In this document: in pieces, positions 17,965 to 26,676 of the stretch | Position numbering within the stretch: position 1 is the first letter of the stretch | Layout: every line of letters begins with the position of its first letter | Origin: Candidatus Acididesulfobacter guangdongensis | GTDB taxonomy: Bacteria > SZUA-79 > Acidulodesulfobacterales > Acidulodesulfobacteraceae | NCBI GenBank assembly: GCA_004195045.1 | Contig: SGBC01000002.1 | Location: 434,001 to 498,000 of the forward strand | Reading direction: 5' to 3' | Length of the DNA: 64,000 bases | Notes under the pieces: generated by a model | The model's database searches: none | Told to the model about the DNA's origin: nothing | Seen by the model: only the letters and a program-made list of their open reading frames with translations | Program-made: the position numbers and the translations under genes

Positions 17965-18412
17965 TTAATTCCCTGTCGTAAATCTCCAAATGTAATTCTT
18001 TTTAAGGTGCTGCTTTAAATTTCCCATAATTCCGGTAGTGAGCTCCGCCGTGTATTCGGTATTCGGCCTAAGAGGAACGAGCGGCGTAAAGGTTGCAATA
18101 TAGTTGGTTAAGGAATTCGGATTGTAATAAACTTTACCCGGCACTTTACGGCCGTCCGGACCGATTAATAAAAACGTGCTGCGGTTAAAAGATAAAGAAT
18201 TAAGCGCTTCGTTAAAAGAAGCTTTCACAACGACGTTTGTGGGAACGTTCACGGCGCCGTTTGCGGGACTTACTAAACTGATTTTAACGGGATAAAAAAC
18301 GCCGGCGGGGATAATTCCAAGAACTCTGTCCGGAGCGCAGCCGGACATTGCCGGCATAGCAACAAGGATTAAAGCGAATAAAAGCAGTAAATAGATTTTC
18401 TTTTTTTTTCAT
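17965..18412 (-). pseudogene. Ig-like (SbsA/Big_5) lipoprotein with a frameshifted A9 tract at the start
   Basis: The mature region is one Ig-like domain of the SbsA/Big_5 type: VSPANGAVNVPTNVVVKASF then the FTPLVPLRPNTEYTAELTTG block, ending in WRFTTGN. A good AGGAGG site precedes ATG at 18412-18410, but nine A follow immediately and put that ATG one base out of frame. With eight A the protein would begin MKKKKIYLLLLFALILVA and reach the lipobox MSGC, a textbook lipoprotein signal. As read, only an internal ATG at 18357 gives the frame and lacks most of the signal. Either a frameshift, a homopolymer sequencing error, or on/off phase variation. Confidence 0.7.
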
Positions 18413-18458
18413 AATGACCTCCTGGGTTAATTTAAAATAATTTTAACATAATTTAAAA

Positions 18459-18800
18459 TTATTTTCTCCACTCGCCAATCCCGTCCCACTCAATAGTCAA
18501 ATAATCGCTTATAACATTACGCCTAAAATAATCATCAGTCGAATTTACTATGCTATAAAATACATTTTGCATAGTTTTTAAATCGTTAGGCTGTATCTGC
18601 CGTGCAAATTGCCTTATTACTTCATATGCAATATTTACATCAGGATACTTCTTTTCCCATTCGCTGAAAAAAGGAGGTCTATCACCGCTAAGTTCTGCTT
18701 GTCTTACTGCCTCCCTATATCCAGTTTCAATTTCAACAAAAAAATCAATTGCTTCGTCTAACTTTTTTCTCGTTACTACACCACCACTATAAATAAACAT
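18459..18800 (-). CDS. Hypothetical protein
   Basis: A 113-residue soluble, acidic protein of no recognised family; it contains YREAVRQAELSGDRPPFFSEW and ends in WDGIGEWRK. It has a good ribosome binding site (AAGGAGGCAC) and follows the coupling-protein gene by 37 bases on the same strand, so it is probably the last gene of the leftward operon. Confidence 0.5.
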   Translation of the reverse strand: MFIYSGGVVTRKKLDEAIDFFVEIETGYREAVRQAELSGDRPPFFSEWEKKYPDVNIAYEVIRQFARQIQPNDLKTMQNVFYSIVNSTDDYFRRNVISDYLTIEWDGIGEWRK

Positions 18801-18837
18801 AATAAGTGCCTCCTTTCTTAAATTTATAAATTATTGA

Positions 18838-20622
18838 TTAAATCCCTTTTAATTTTCTCTCAACAATATGTTTCTCCGGTTCTTCAGGTTCTTGTTTCTC
18901 TGTATTCGCCGATTTTATTTCTTCGACTTTATCTGCGACTTCAGTATTATCAAGTATTTTTTGACTTTCATTATTTTTGTTCTCTGATTTTGGTATAACA
19001 AGCCTGTTAGAACTAATTAAGCCTTCATTAATTTTGTTATATGTTTGGTGAATAATATAAATATGCATAAAATAAGGTATATTAACCAATTTAACAATTG
19101 CTTCTAAATCAGGCCAATTCAAGATTTGAGACGGCAAAAATAACTTTTTTTCGACCACTTGGGTTGATTTTGAATGTGTATATTTTTCATCTGTCACAGA
19201 ATCACTTGCGCTTGTACGTTCTACCTCTTGCGATCCAATTTGTCTGCTAACATATTCAGCCTCATCATTATTATTGACTCTTAAATATATCGCGCTATTA
19301 CAACTATTCATCATATTCATAGTTAAATCATGCCCATACACAAATTCAGTTTTAGCTTTATCTTGAATTCCAACAATAACAGAAGCGTTTTTCGAGCGCC
19401 CCTTATCAAGCAAATCCATTATACCAGGTGTTTTATCAAAATTCGAAAGTTCGTCGAATAAAAACAAAGTCGGCGTATTCTCACCGTCTGGAGCAGATAG
19501 GAATTTCTTAATTAACAGCTCCATAAAAATTTTCATTATAGGTTTAACGAATATCTCTGAATTTTTATCTAAATTGAAAAATATCCTAGTTTTTCTTTTC
19601 TTTAAAAAATCCTTCGTTATATTAAAAGTTTTCATTCCTTCTTTGTCAGGCTTCGAGGGCATAATAGTAAAAGCTTTTAAATAGCGTGAGATTTCGGTCA
19701 TCATCGACTTCACTTCGTCCGACTGCAGCGGAGTTATAGCCATAATGCACTGTTTTTCTACTTCAGGATCAGACTTGAATAGCTTTAATAAATCTTCAGG
19801 CGTTTTACTTGCAAGCCTGATCAAGTTTTCATTAGTACCTAAATTTTTCATTTTTAGATACATAATCATTGCTTCAAGAATATGCCTCGCATTTGTTATA
19901 AAAAAACCGTTCGGGTTACTCGTATCTGATTCCGGAATGAGTACTTCGGCAAGCGTTGCGGCGTCCGCTTTATTTTCAATTTCGTCTAATATATTCCATG
20001 CGGGACATCTGTCGTCCGCTGGATTAAAAATTATATCGTATTTAGGATTATAAAAGACCGGTACGAAGTCTTTTTTGCTGTCATAGATAATAGCGTTGTA
20101 ATCCAATCTATTGTAACTATCGAAAAGTATTTTTGAAATAATCTGCGTCTTACCTGAACCAGTAGCTCCTAACACAAGAATATTTCTATAAATAATTTTC
20201 ATAGTCAGCGGCACATCTCCAATAGTACAAAACACATCGTTATAATCAACCGTTTTTTTGTACTTTTTAACACTCTCCATGGTAGAGCCTCGTATGATTT
20301 TTTCGTTTTTATTTTCATTAACCGGATCGCCGGAACTGTTCTTTAGAACTAAATAAACAGCAGGTATTAGCAATAAATCGACAAGCAGAGAATATAACAA
20401 CGGGGTTTTAAAATTTAAATCTTTTAACACTAATCCCCAATTGATTTCTTTTAAAGGATAATGTTCTTTAACTAATGTTTTTAGAACCGTATAGATTTTA
20501 TAATTAACTTTATACAGCATAAAAAAATAAAAGATAAACTGCACGAATAAAATACCTTCTATTACCCATTTCAATACAGATTTAGTCTGCTGTATTTTTA
20601 TCCTGATGTCCTGAAACTTCAT
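18838..20622 (-). CDS. Type IV coupling protein (TraD/VirD4 family)
   Basis: The coupling protein brings the relaxase-DNA complex to the secretion channel. Two membrane segments lie at residues 12-35 and 55-75, then the cytoplasmic motor: Walker A GATGSGKTQ at about residue 150 and Walker B LFLFDELSNF near 345, followed by KNASVIVGIQDKAK. The C-terminal 60 residues are charged and Glu-rich. ATG at 20622 is chosen over an ATG further upstream (20703) because GGAG stands 10 bases before it and the protein then begins just ahead of the first membrane segment. It overlaps the upstream small gene by 41 bases. Confidence 0.9.
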   Translation of the reverse strand: MKFQDIRIKIQQTKSVLKWVIEGILFVQFIFYFFMLYKVNYKIYTVLKTLVKEHYPLKEINWGLVLKDLNFKTPLLYSLLVDLLLIPAVYLVLKNSSGDPVNENKNEKIIRGSTMESVKKYKKTVDYNDVFCTIGDVPLTMKIIYRNILVLGATGSGKTQIISKILFDSYNRLDYNAIIYDSKKDFVPVFYNPKYDIIFNPADDRCPAWNILDEIENKADAATLAEVLIPESDTSNPNGFFITNARHILEAMIMYLKMKNLGTNENLIRLASKTPEDLLKLFKSDPEVEKQCIMAITPLQSDEVKSMMTEISRYLKAFTIMPSKPDKEGMKTFNITKDFLKKRKTRIFFNLDKNSEIFVKPIMKIFMELLIKKFLSAPDGENTPTLFLFDELSNFDKTPGIMDLLDKGRSKNASVIVGIQDKAKTEFVYGHDLTMNMMNSCNSAIYLRVNNNDEAEYVSRQIGSQEVERTSASDSVTDEKYTHSKSTQVVEKKLFLPSQILNWPDLEAIVKLVNIPYFMHIYIIHQTYNKINEGLISSNRLVIPKSENKNNESQKILDNTEVADKVEEIKSANTEKQEPEEPEKHIVERKLKGI

Positions 20623-20836
20623 CTTTTTTCTCCGTATTAACGTTATATTGATACTTATTTGCCACGCTAAGAAGTTCGTTTTTAAATTGCTCATAATTTT
20701 CAAATCTGTTATCGAAAAACCGCCGCGTAATTTTTCCGAAATCGCTATTTAAATCTTCTTTTAGAATTTTGTTTTCCAATGCTTTAAAATGTTTAATTTT
20801 TTCGCGGATAACTTTTAAATCTTTACTTTCTTTCAT
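20582..20836 (-). CDS. Small charged protein between accessory and coupling proteins
   Basis: An 84-residue highly charged, probably helical protein (KVIREKIKHFKALENKILK, then RRFFDNRFENYEQF). It overlaps the RHH-type gene by 4 bases upstream and the coupling-protein gene by 41 bases downstream, so the three are translated as a unit. No family recognised; position suggests a relaxosome or coupling accessory. Confidence 0.55.
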   Translation of the reverse strand: MKESKDLKVIREKIKHFKALENKILKEDLNSDFGKITRRFFDNRFENYEQFKNELLSVANKYQYNVNTEKKDEVSGHQDKNTAD

Positions 20837-21210
20837 AGTTTTTCCTCCTTAAATTCTTTAAATTTTTGATATTGTTCTTTTAATTTTTCTACTTCCGTTG
20901 TAATAATTTTTTTATTATTTTCTTCCAAAATAATATCTGCAGAATATGCACCCCAGAGCGCCATATTGAAAACAAAATCAGTCTTTATATGTAATTTTTG
21001 AATTTCGATTTGCTGTTTATTTATTGCAGAAGTTAAGTTGTTAATCGTATCTGAAAAATCTTTTATAATTTGCAAATCGTTCTTATAATATTCCCGTTCT
21101 TCTGTGTAATATTTTTTTAAAGCATCATTTACTATTTTCGATTTATTCTCCATTCCTATCTTACGAATAAATCTTTCATCAATATAAACATGACAATCTT
21201 TTTTTGACAT
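20833..21210 (-). CDS. Ribbon-helix-helix-like relaxosome accessory protein
   Basis: A 125-residue protein. Residues 6-35 (HVYIDERFIRK, then KSKIVNDALKKYY) look like a ribbon-helix-helix: a beta strand then two helices with the KSxIVNDAL pattern. Residues 40-125 form a long coiled coil (NNLTSAINKQQIEIQKLHIK). That arrangement is typical of oriT-binding partners of relaxases. It is the first gene after the candidate oriT and is transcribed away from it. Its ribosome binding site is GGAG. Confidence 0.65.
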   Translation of the reverse strand: MSKKDCHVYIDERFIRKIGMENKSKIVNDALKKYYTEEREYYKNDLQIIKDFSDTINNLTSAINKQQIEIQKLHIKTDFVFNMALWGAYSADIILEENNKKIITTEVEKLKEQYQKFKEFKEEKL

Positions 21211-21354
21211 TTTTCGATCTCCTTTTTTAGTGCTTTTTTATGCTCCCACTATGGCGCAATTTTATGTAATTTTCACTCCATACAACAAATTCAATTATCA
21301 TATAGCGTTGACGATATAACATTCCATAACCCGCCATAAAAAAACCGCCTAAAA

Positions 21355-21384
21355 CCTGCGTTTCCAGCTTGCCTGGTGCGCAGG
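21355..21384. repeat. Compound hairpin, proposed oriT core
   Basis: Outer stem CCTGCG (21355-21360) with CGCAGG (21379-21384), inner stem CCAG (21364-21367) with CTGG (21373-21376), loop CTTGC. It is the only GC-rich structure in this AT-rich gap. Confidence 0.65.
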
Positions 21385-21414
21385 TGTACCAGTATAGTTG
21401 CCTTTTATAATAAT

Positions 21415-21592
21415 GTGCGAAGCACTCCTTATTAGCTTTGCTTTTTTTAATAAAGTGCGAAGCACTCCGTAATAAAAAATGTTTATAAATTTTATATATA
21501 ATATTAACAAAAATGTATCATAAACTAATTTAATATAATACGAAGCCACCATAATAAAGTTTTTGTTTTTAAAATTAATGTGCGAAGCACTC
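21415..21592. repeat. Three GTGCGAAGCACTC mini-palindromes
   Basis: Copies at 21415-21428, 21455-21468 and 21580-21592, each GTGC-GAA-GCAC followed by TC, in AT-rich context (TAAT before, TTAAT or TAATAA after). Read on the minus strand the core is a CTTCG-type hairpin. Spacing of 40 and 125 bases is irregular. They could bind the RHH-type or ParB-like protein. Confidence 0.75.
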
Positions 21593-21681
21593 ATTAATAA
21601 AAAGTTTTTTTCTGTTTTCAATTAAATTGTTTTTTACCATATTTGCCTTTGTTTTTTCTAATTAAAATTTGCAAAGCAACA

Positions 21682-24630
21682 TTATATTTGTTTTCGGGAA
21701 ATTTTTTTGCTTTCCGCCGGTTTTTCCCTTGAAAAAGTTTTTTCCTTTTTCTCAGTTTTCGGCTTTTGAAATTCTTTTCTTAAATTCTCCCTTTCGAATG
21801 TTTCTTTAAGCTCTTTTATAGACGGAATAGATGTATCTATTTTTTTCATTTGATTCAAGATATTTTCGACGATTGAATAATTTTTATAGTTTCTATTTTC
21901 GAATGTTATACTATCAACTTGTCTATCATCTTTTAACGCGGTCTTAAATAATAATGTTTTATCCATAGTGAAGATTTCTATATTTTGTTTCGCCCGCGAA
22001 ACGTTTACATAAAATTCGTTTTTAGTCGTTCTGTCGGAATATATATAAACCTTTTCGGCCGTCTGTCCCTGCGACTTATAACTCGTGATTGCATAGCCGT
22101 GAGTGAAATAATTATAATCTTTCGTTTCAAAATTAACAGTCTTACCTTTCCCGATATCGACTTCGATTTTATAATTATCGTTTCCTAAACTTTCGATATT
22201 TTTAATCAAGCCGCTAAGACCGTTTTGCACCCCGTATTCTTTTTTATCTAATCCATTATTTACAACTTCTATATGGTAATCGTTTTTCAGAAAAATAATT
22301 TTATCCCCTTTTGAAAATTTCCTTTCGGCTTCGATATAAACTTGATTGGCTTTTAATTTATTTCCGGACATTAAAATCTCTTGTCCGGAAAACTTATCCA
22401 CGGCAATTACTGATTTATTTTCGAAATCGACGTTTTTGATTTCATAAGTATGTTTACCTCTAAGAACTATATCCCCCTTTTCATAATTCCAAAAATTTTT
22501 CTTATCTTCATCCCCTATATTTTTCCCTTCCCTGATTTTCATTTGAAAATCTTCTTTAGCTATCGCGCCGGCATTTTTTAATTTTTCCCTGGTAATCTTA
22601 TTGAGCTCATATCTGTCTTTATTCTGCGACGAGAGAATAAAATTTTCCAAATTACCTTCTTTAACGAAAGCGTCGGTTATGCTTTCGTATAGAACCTCTT
22701 TGTTTTCAAATACGTGAATCATATTTTTTTCGTCAAGCATTTTCATTCCGTCTTTTATTTTCCCTTTAGCGATAGTTTTAACAGCTTCTTTTAAAAAAAG
22801 GTCGGTCTGCCTTATCGACTCGTGCATTTCGACGAACGTTACGTTTTTAGATTTTTGCAATCTTTCAAACATACCGCCTGCCTGAATTGAAGCTAACTGT
22901 TTTATATCGCCGATTAAAATAACCCTGGCGTTTTCTTTTTCCGCCAGTTCTATTACTTCCTTAATTTTCAAAGTCGCATTCATAGACGATTCATCGACTA
23001 TATATATTTTTTTACCGTTAGCGTCTGTAAACTCTTTAATATTTTTTCCTTGCAAAATATGACTATCAATCGTTTTTGAATCTATCATACTTTGCTCTAC
23101 AATCTCTTTGACGGCCTTACCTGTCGTCGATAAACCTGCCAACTGCACCCCCCTTTCTTTCGTTATTTCATGAAAGGCTTTCAAAAGCGTAGTTTTTCCG
23201 GTTCCTGCGTCTCCTTGTATCACTGTAACTCCGTTTTTTGTAGTTAATAGAGCTTCAAGTACTTTTTTCTGGTCTGCGGTCAAAGCAAAATCTTTACCTT
23301 TTTCTTTTTTGAATATTTCCGCCGCTTTCTTTTCCCATTCTCCTATTTCAGTTTTAGCCGAATTTTTTTCGACTATGCCGTCGTATTTTTCAAAAGTATT
23401 TTTAGAGAAAGACTGAATTTTTATTTCAGCCATTCTTATTTCTTTTGTAGTTAAAAAAAAACCGTCTGGATCTAATTTAACAAGTTCGCGGCGCTTAAAC
23501 ATTTCTTTAATTTTTAAATTTATATCTTCCTCGTTAAATTTCAAATCGTTATAAATCAGATGCTTCATCGCTGTAACTCTCAAATCCAGATCCGACATTT
23601 GCGCTCTATTTTCCGTCAATTTCGCCGTAGCTGATTTTAAAGCGGCGTCAATGTCGTCCGCACCGGCCAGCTTAACGCTTTTTATAACCGGCACGACATC
23701 TTTCTGCGGACTTTCTGCCTCCCATTTAGTTCTTAAATCGCTAAGAGGTACGCTTGAATCTTTTCTTTTTCTAGTTTCTAATGCTATTCTCGCTTTCACT
23801 TCCGCCTCGTTGCCGTCGGCAACGTCTTTAATTTTATCGAATTCATTTTTGATTTGCTCCGAACGTTTTGAAAACGTTTCTAGAGTCTTTTGTTCGACCC
23901 CTTCAACTTCAAAAAAGAAATTCTTATAATCAGTGACCTTAACTGAAATATCGTTCTGCCTTAATTGATTAATTTCAAGCGCCCTATAATACTCGCCAAG
24001 CCTTTTTTTATTATCAAGAATATTCCTGCCCCTAGTTTGCGGAATAGAGCGCCCTACTTCAAGCGCATATTCCTGTCCTCTTACGTATAACCTTTTTGGA
24101 ACTATAAAATGAGAATGTATATCAGGGTCTTTTTCTCTTGTATCGTGGTGCAGAAACGCCGCATATTCCATTTTTCCGGGATACACTGGGTCATAAACTT
24201 TTTTACCGCCTTCTCTGTGCGACAAGCGAGTATATGCAAGATTTTCTTCGACGTATCGCATAGCTCCGCATGCGGCGTTTTCGTGAATCTCTATCATTTT
24301 TTTTCGCAGTTGTTCGTCTTTTGTAAGTTCAATCATAACCGAAACAGATTTGGGAGCTGTAAAAGTCATATCGATAGAATCCTTTCCGTTCAAAAATTCC
24401 CTGAACGTCCTTCCGGATTTAAGCGATACATGCTTTTCGCCGGTTAGTGATGTCTTAGAAGGTTCTAATATCTGCTCTCCTACAAATTTGTTTGCAAGAC
24501 CGCCGTAGAACGTTTCAGAGTTTTGGTTCGAGTAGTATTCTTCTAATTCAAACTGTTCTTTTTCTTTTTGAAAATAATCTTCGGCAATTTTTGGAGTTAA
24601 CTTTTCATCAATACCGCCTAAAGTCAGCAT
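21682..24630 (-). CDS. traI: MOBF relaxase-helicase TraI/TrwC
   Basis: A 982-residue conjugative relaxase. The N-terminal TrwC domain has Tyr19 and Tyr32/Tyr33 in two clusters, as in TrwC, and the metal-binding triad HHD at 161-163 with HSH at 172-174 (LHHDTREKDPDIHSH). The middle and C-terminal part is a RecD2-like superfamily 1 helicase with Walker A GDAGTGKTT near 473-481, the Walker B VDESSM region and the C-terminal HGYAITSYKSQGQT. It nicks at oriT, stays covalently bound and unwinds the transferred strand. The C-terminus is Lys/Glu-rich. A clear AGGAG site precedes its ATG. The parB-like gene is 27 bases upstream. Confidence 0.95.
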   Translation of the reverse strand: MLTLGGIDEKLTPKIAEDYFQKEKEQFELEEYYSNQNSETFYGGLANKFVGEQILEPSKTSLTGEKHVSLKSGRTFREFLNGKDSIDMTFTAPKSVSVMIELTKDEQLRKKMIEIHENAACGAMRYVEENLAYTRLSHREGGKKVYDPVYPGKMEYAAFLHHDTREKDPDIHSHFIVPKRLYVRGQEYALEVGRSIPQTRGRNILDNKKRLGEYYRALEINQLRQNDISVKVTDYKNFFFEVEGVEQKTLETFSKRSEQIKNEFDKIKDVADGNEAEVKARIALETRKRKDSSVPLSDLRTKWEAESPQKDVVPVIKSVKLAGADDIDAALKSATAKLTENRAQMSDLDLRVTAMKHLIYNDLKFNEEDINLKIKEMFKRRELVKLDPDGFFLTTKEIRMAEIKIQSFSKNTFEKYDGIVEKNSAKTEIGEWEKKAAEIFKKEKGKDFALTADQKKVLEALLTTKNGVTVIQGDAGTGKTTLLKAFHEITKERGVQLAGLSTTGKAVKEIVEQSMIDSKTIDSHILQGKNIKEFTDANGKKIYIVDESSMNATLKIKEVIELAEKENARVILIGDIKQLASIQAGGMFERLQKSKNVTFVEMHESIRQTDLFLKEAVKTIAKGKIKDGMKMLDEKNMIHVFENKEVLYESITDAFVKEGNLENFILSSQNKDRYELNKITREKLKNAGAIAKEDFQMKIREGKNIGDEDKKNFWNYEKGDIVLRGKHTYEIKNVDFENKSVIAVDKFSGQEILMSGNKLKANQVYIEAERKFSKGDKIIFLKNDYHIEVVNNGLDKKEYGVQNGLSGLIKNIESLGNDNYKIEVDIGKGKTVNFETKDYNYFTHGYAITSYKSQGQTAEKVYIYSDRTTKNEFYVNVSRAKQNIEIFTMDKTLLFKTALKDDRQVDSITFENRNYKNYSIVENILNQMKKIDTSIPSIKELKETFERENLRKEFQKPKTEKKEKTFSREKPAESKKISRKQI

Positions 24631-24657
24631 TCTTTCTCCTATTATTTCCTAAGGCTT

Positions 24658-25758
24658 TTAATTTAAATTAAATTTCTTTTTAAGTCCGTGCATTATATCG
24701 ATTAGCGTTTTTGTCTCAGCTTGTATCGTGATTTCATCTTTGCCGAAACCGTTTGTCTGGAATGAAATCTTTACGGATAAAACATTATCGAACTTTTTTA
24801 CTAACTCGATTATTTCAAGACTGTCTTCTTTGGTTTCGTTAAACTCTAATTTTTGCCCTATTTCTTGGTCTTCGGTCTTCGGGGTTTGACCGTAGAAGTC
24901 GTCTACAAGAGCTTTTGTAGTTTCCCCGGGTATCAGGTTTCTTATCTGCTCGTATTCGGGAGTTCTCTGATTTTGTTTTTCGGTCAAGTCTTGAATAGCT
25001 TTCTTCTGGTTTTCTTTTTTCTCGCGGGCGATTTTTAAAGCATCGCCTTTAGATATTTTTTTATCTTTTATCTGCTTTTTAACTCCTTCATCAAGATTTT
25101 TAGCAAGTTGCAAATCCTGTTGAACACTTCTCTCTGATAAACCGGTTTTTTTGGCCGTGTTGGATACAAAATTTCCGTCATTTTTTTCACCATTCAAATC
25201 AGCGTCATTACTGCCTTTGTCCGAAAACGAAACAGTTTCGTTTTCGGTGGAGCGAAATTGTTTTAAATTCTTTTTAACCTTCTCGGATTTAGCAAAATCT
25301 GGATGTAATTTCTCATAGATTTCTTGTCGCCTTTTAAGCATTTCAGCCCTGTCAAGATAATGAAGTTCAGCTCTTACGAGATTTTCGTCTATTTCTGCAA
25401 GTTCAGAATGGATATTGTCCATATTCACTATAACAGCTTGAATTCTGTTATATCCAAGACGTTTATATGCCGTCAATCTATGCAGGCCGGCTACTAAAAC
25501 ATAGCCCTCATCGGTCTTATTTACCGAAATAGGATTTAAAAGTCCTATTTCTTTAACGCTTTCCATAATTTCACTTACTTTTTCATTGTCTGCCTGTCTT
25601 TTTCTGTCTTTTATGACTATCTCGTTAATATTAAGTTCAACGCCATTGAATTTAATTTCATTAGCGACGCCCTGCTCATTTAATTCCCTAGCTAGCGTCT
25701 CCATATCCTTGCCGAGTATATCTGATACTGTTTGACCGGATGGTCTCTTTAATTCCAT
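24658..25758 (-). CDS. parB: ParB-like partition protein
   Basis: A 366-residue ParB/Spo0J-family protein. The N-terminal ParB domain is visible: IKDRKRQADNEKVSEIMES, GLLNPISV, then VLVAGLHRLTAYKRLG (the box II position, here GLHR where chromosomal ParB has GERR). A helix-turn-helix follows near residues 195-225 (AKKTGLSERSVQQDLQLAK). It should bind a centromere-like site and act with the ParA-like ATPase 28 bases upstream to segregate the excised circular form. No parS motif was recognised. Ribosome binding site AGGAGG. Confidence 0.88.
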   Translation of the reverse strand: MELKRPSGQTVSDILGKDMETLARELNEQGVANEIKFNGVELNINEIVIKDRKRQADNEKVSEIMESVKEIGLLNPISVNKTDEGYVLVAGLHRLTAYKRLGYNRIQAVIVNMDNIHSELAEIDENLVRAELHYLDRAEMLKRRQEIYEKLHPDFAKSEKVKKNLKQFRSTENETVSFSDKGSNDADLNGEKNDGNFVSNTAKKTGLSERSVQQDLQLAKNLDEGVKKQIKDKKISKGDALKIAREKKENQKKAIQDLTEKQNQRTPEYEQIRNLIPGETTKALVDDFYGQTPKTEDQEIGQKLEFNETKEDSLEIIELVKKFDNVLSVKISFQTNGFGKDEITIQAETKTLIDIMHGLKKKFNLN

Positions 25759-25786
25759 ATTTCCTCCTTAAATTTTTTATATTTAA

Positions 25787-26404
25787 TTATTTCAATATTT
25801 CATCAACTATAAATTCTATTTCAGCTTGTGCATGGCTATCGTCCGTATCAAAAACCGTTTCGCCTAAGAGCGACGACCTTGGATAGCTCTGCCTAAACAA
25901 AACATCGTGAACTGAATTTTTTTTGTTTATTTCTATTTTAAGAAGAGCTTCTTTAATTTCGCTTCCTATCAATGCATTTCTGATAATTTTGTTGTGAACG
26001 AAAATTATGCTGAAATCTTTTGAAATCATATTTATAGTATCTATTAAACTTGATAAACCCCAAATGTCGAAGGCGGAGCTAGCTACAGGTACTACAAGAT
26101 AATTTGCAAGCTTGATACTTGTTATAAAAAATTGGCTCATTGCTGGCGGATTATCTATCACGACATAATTGTAATCGTTTTTTTTTATTGAAGATTCAAG
26201 CAGTTTAGGATTATCTATTGGTATAACATCAAATGATTTATCTTGTTTTATACAACTCCAATCATACGCAGTACGTTGCGGATCTGCGTCGTAAAGAACT
26301 GTTTTATTATTACAACCCATAGATAAATATTTTGCGATATTAATCGCTAATGTGGTCTTGCCGACGCCGCCTTTTGAATTTTGAACTGAAATAATCTTCA
26401 TCAT
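25787..26404 (-). CDS. parA: ParA-family partition ATPase
   Basis: A 205-residue ParA/MinD-type ATPase with the deviant Walker A KGGVGKTT at residues 10-17, LYDADPQRTAYDW as the switch and VIDNPPAMS as the Walker B equivalent. It lacks an N-terminal DNA-binding domain, as in small plasmid ParA proteins. It lies directly upstream of the ParB-like gene; together they suggest a plasmid-like phase in the element's life cycle. Two adjacent ATG codons at the start; the first has GGAGG 9 bases away. Confidence 0.92.
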   Translation of the reverse strand: MMKIISVQNSKGGVGKTTLAINIAKYLSMGCNNKTVLYDADPQRTAYDWSCIKQDKSFDVIPIDNPKLLESSIKKNDYNYVVIDNPPAMSQFFITSIKLANYLVVPVASSAFDIWGLSSLIDTINMISKDFSIIFVHNKIIRNALIGSEIKEALLKIEINKKNSVHDVLFRQSYPRSSLLGETVFDTDDSHAQAEIEFIVDEILK

Positions 26405-26420
26405 TATTTATGCCTCCAAT

Positions 26421-26663
26421 TTAATGAGTTAATTTAAGAAATTCTTGCACCGCTTTATCGACGCTGTCATATATCTGACTTACAGGAGACGTGCGGAATT
26501 TTACCGTATATAAATTAAACTCCCCGACGCTCACAGGAAATATCGCGTAATTTCCGCGTTCACAAATTCCGTTTAATTCAAGTTGCATTATTACTTGTTC
26601 TTTTTCCCCGACTTCATAATTAAATTTTCTTTTAGCGTATCCGCCGTTCATTACACAGTTCAT
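26421..26663 (-). CDS. Hypothetical protein upstream of parA
   Basis: An 80-residue small protein, predicted beta-rich (QLELNGICERGNYAIFPVS, LYTVKFRTSPVSQ) with a C-terminal helix. Not recognised. It sits 17 bases ahead of parA and 14 bases behind the next gene, so it is part of the same transcript. Confidence 0.5.
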   Translation of the reverse strand: MNCVMNGGYAKRKFNYEVGEKEQVIMQLELNGICERGNYAIFPVSVGEFNLYTVKFRTSPVSQIYDSVDKAVQEFLKLTH

Positions 26664-26676
26664 AATAATTTACCTC

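Larger units (their letters stand above)
21211..21681. other. Non-coding oriT candidate region
   Basis: The 471 bp between the relaxase and its RHH-type partner have no credible gene. They hold a GC-rich hairpin (21355-21384) followed by ACCAGTATAGTTGCC, and three copies of a GTGCGAAGCACTC mini-palindrome. Location between the relaxase and accessory genes and the hairpin-plus-nic-like layout are what is expected for an origin of transfer of a MOBF system. The nick site itself cannot be fixed by eye. Confidence 0.55.

Noticed and set aside
21415-21592. Repeats considered as a CRISPR array
   Set aside because: Only three 13-bp units with irregular spacing of 40 and 125 bases; no cas genes.
21349-21621. 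A 90-codon open frame on the minus strand over the oriT gap
   Set aside because: It runs through the hairpin and mini-palindromes (the repeated SASHI comes from the repeat), has no ribosome binding site and no protein-like composition.
24109-24447. A 112-codon plus-strand open frame inside the relaxase gene
   Set aside because: Antisense shadow of a well-conserved relaxase domain, with no start signal.
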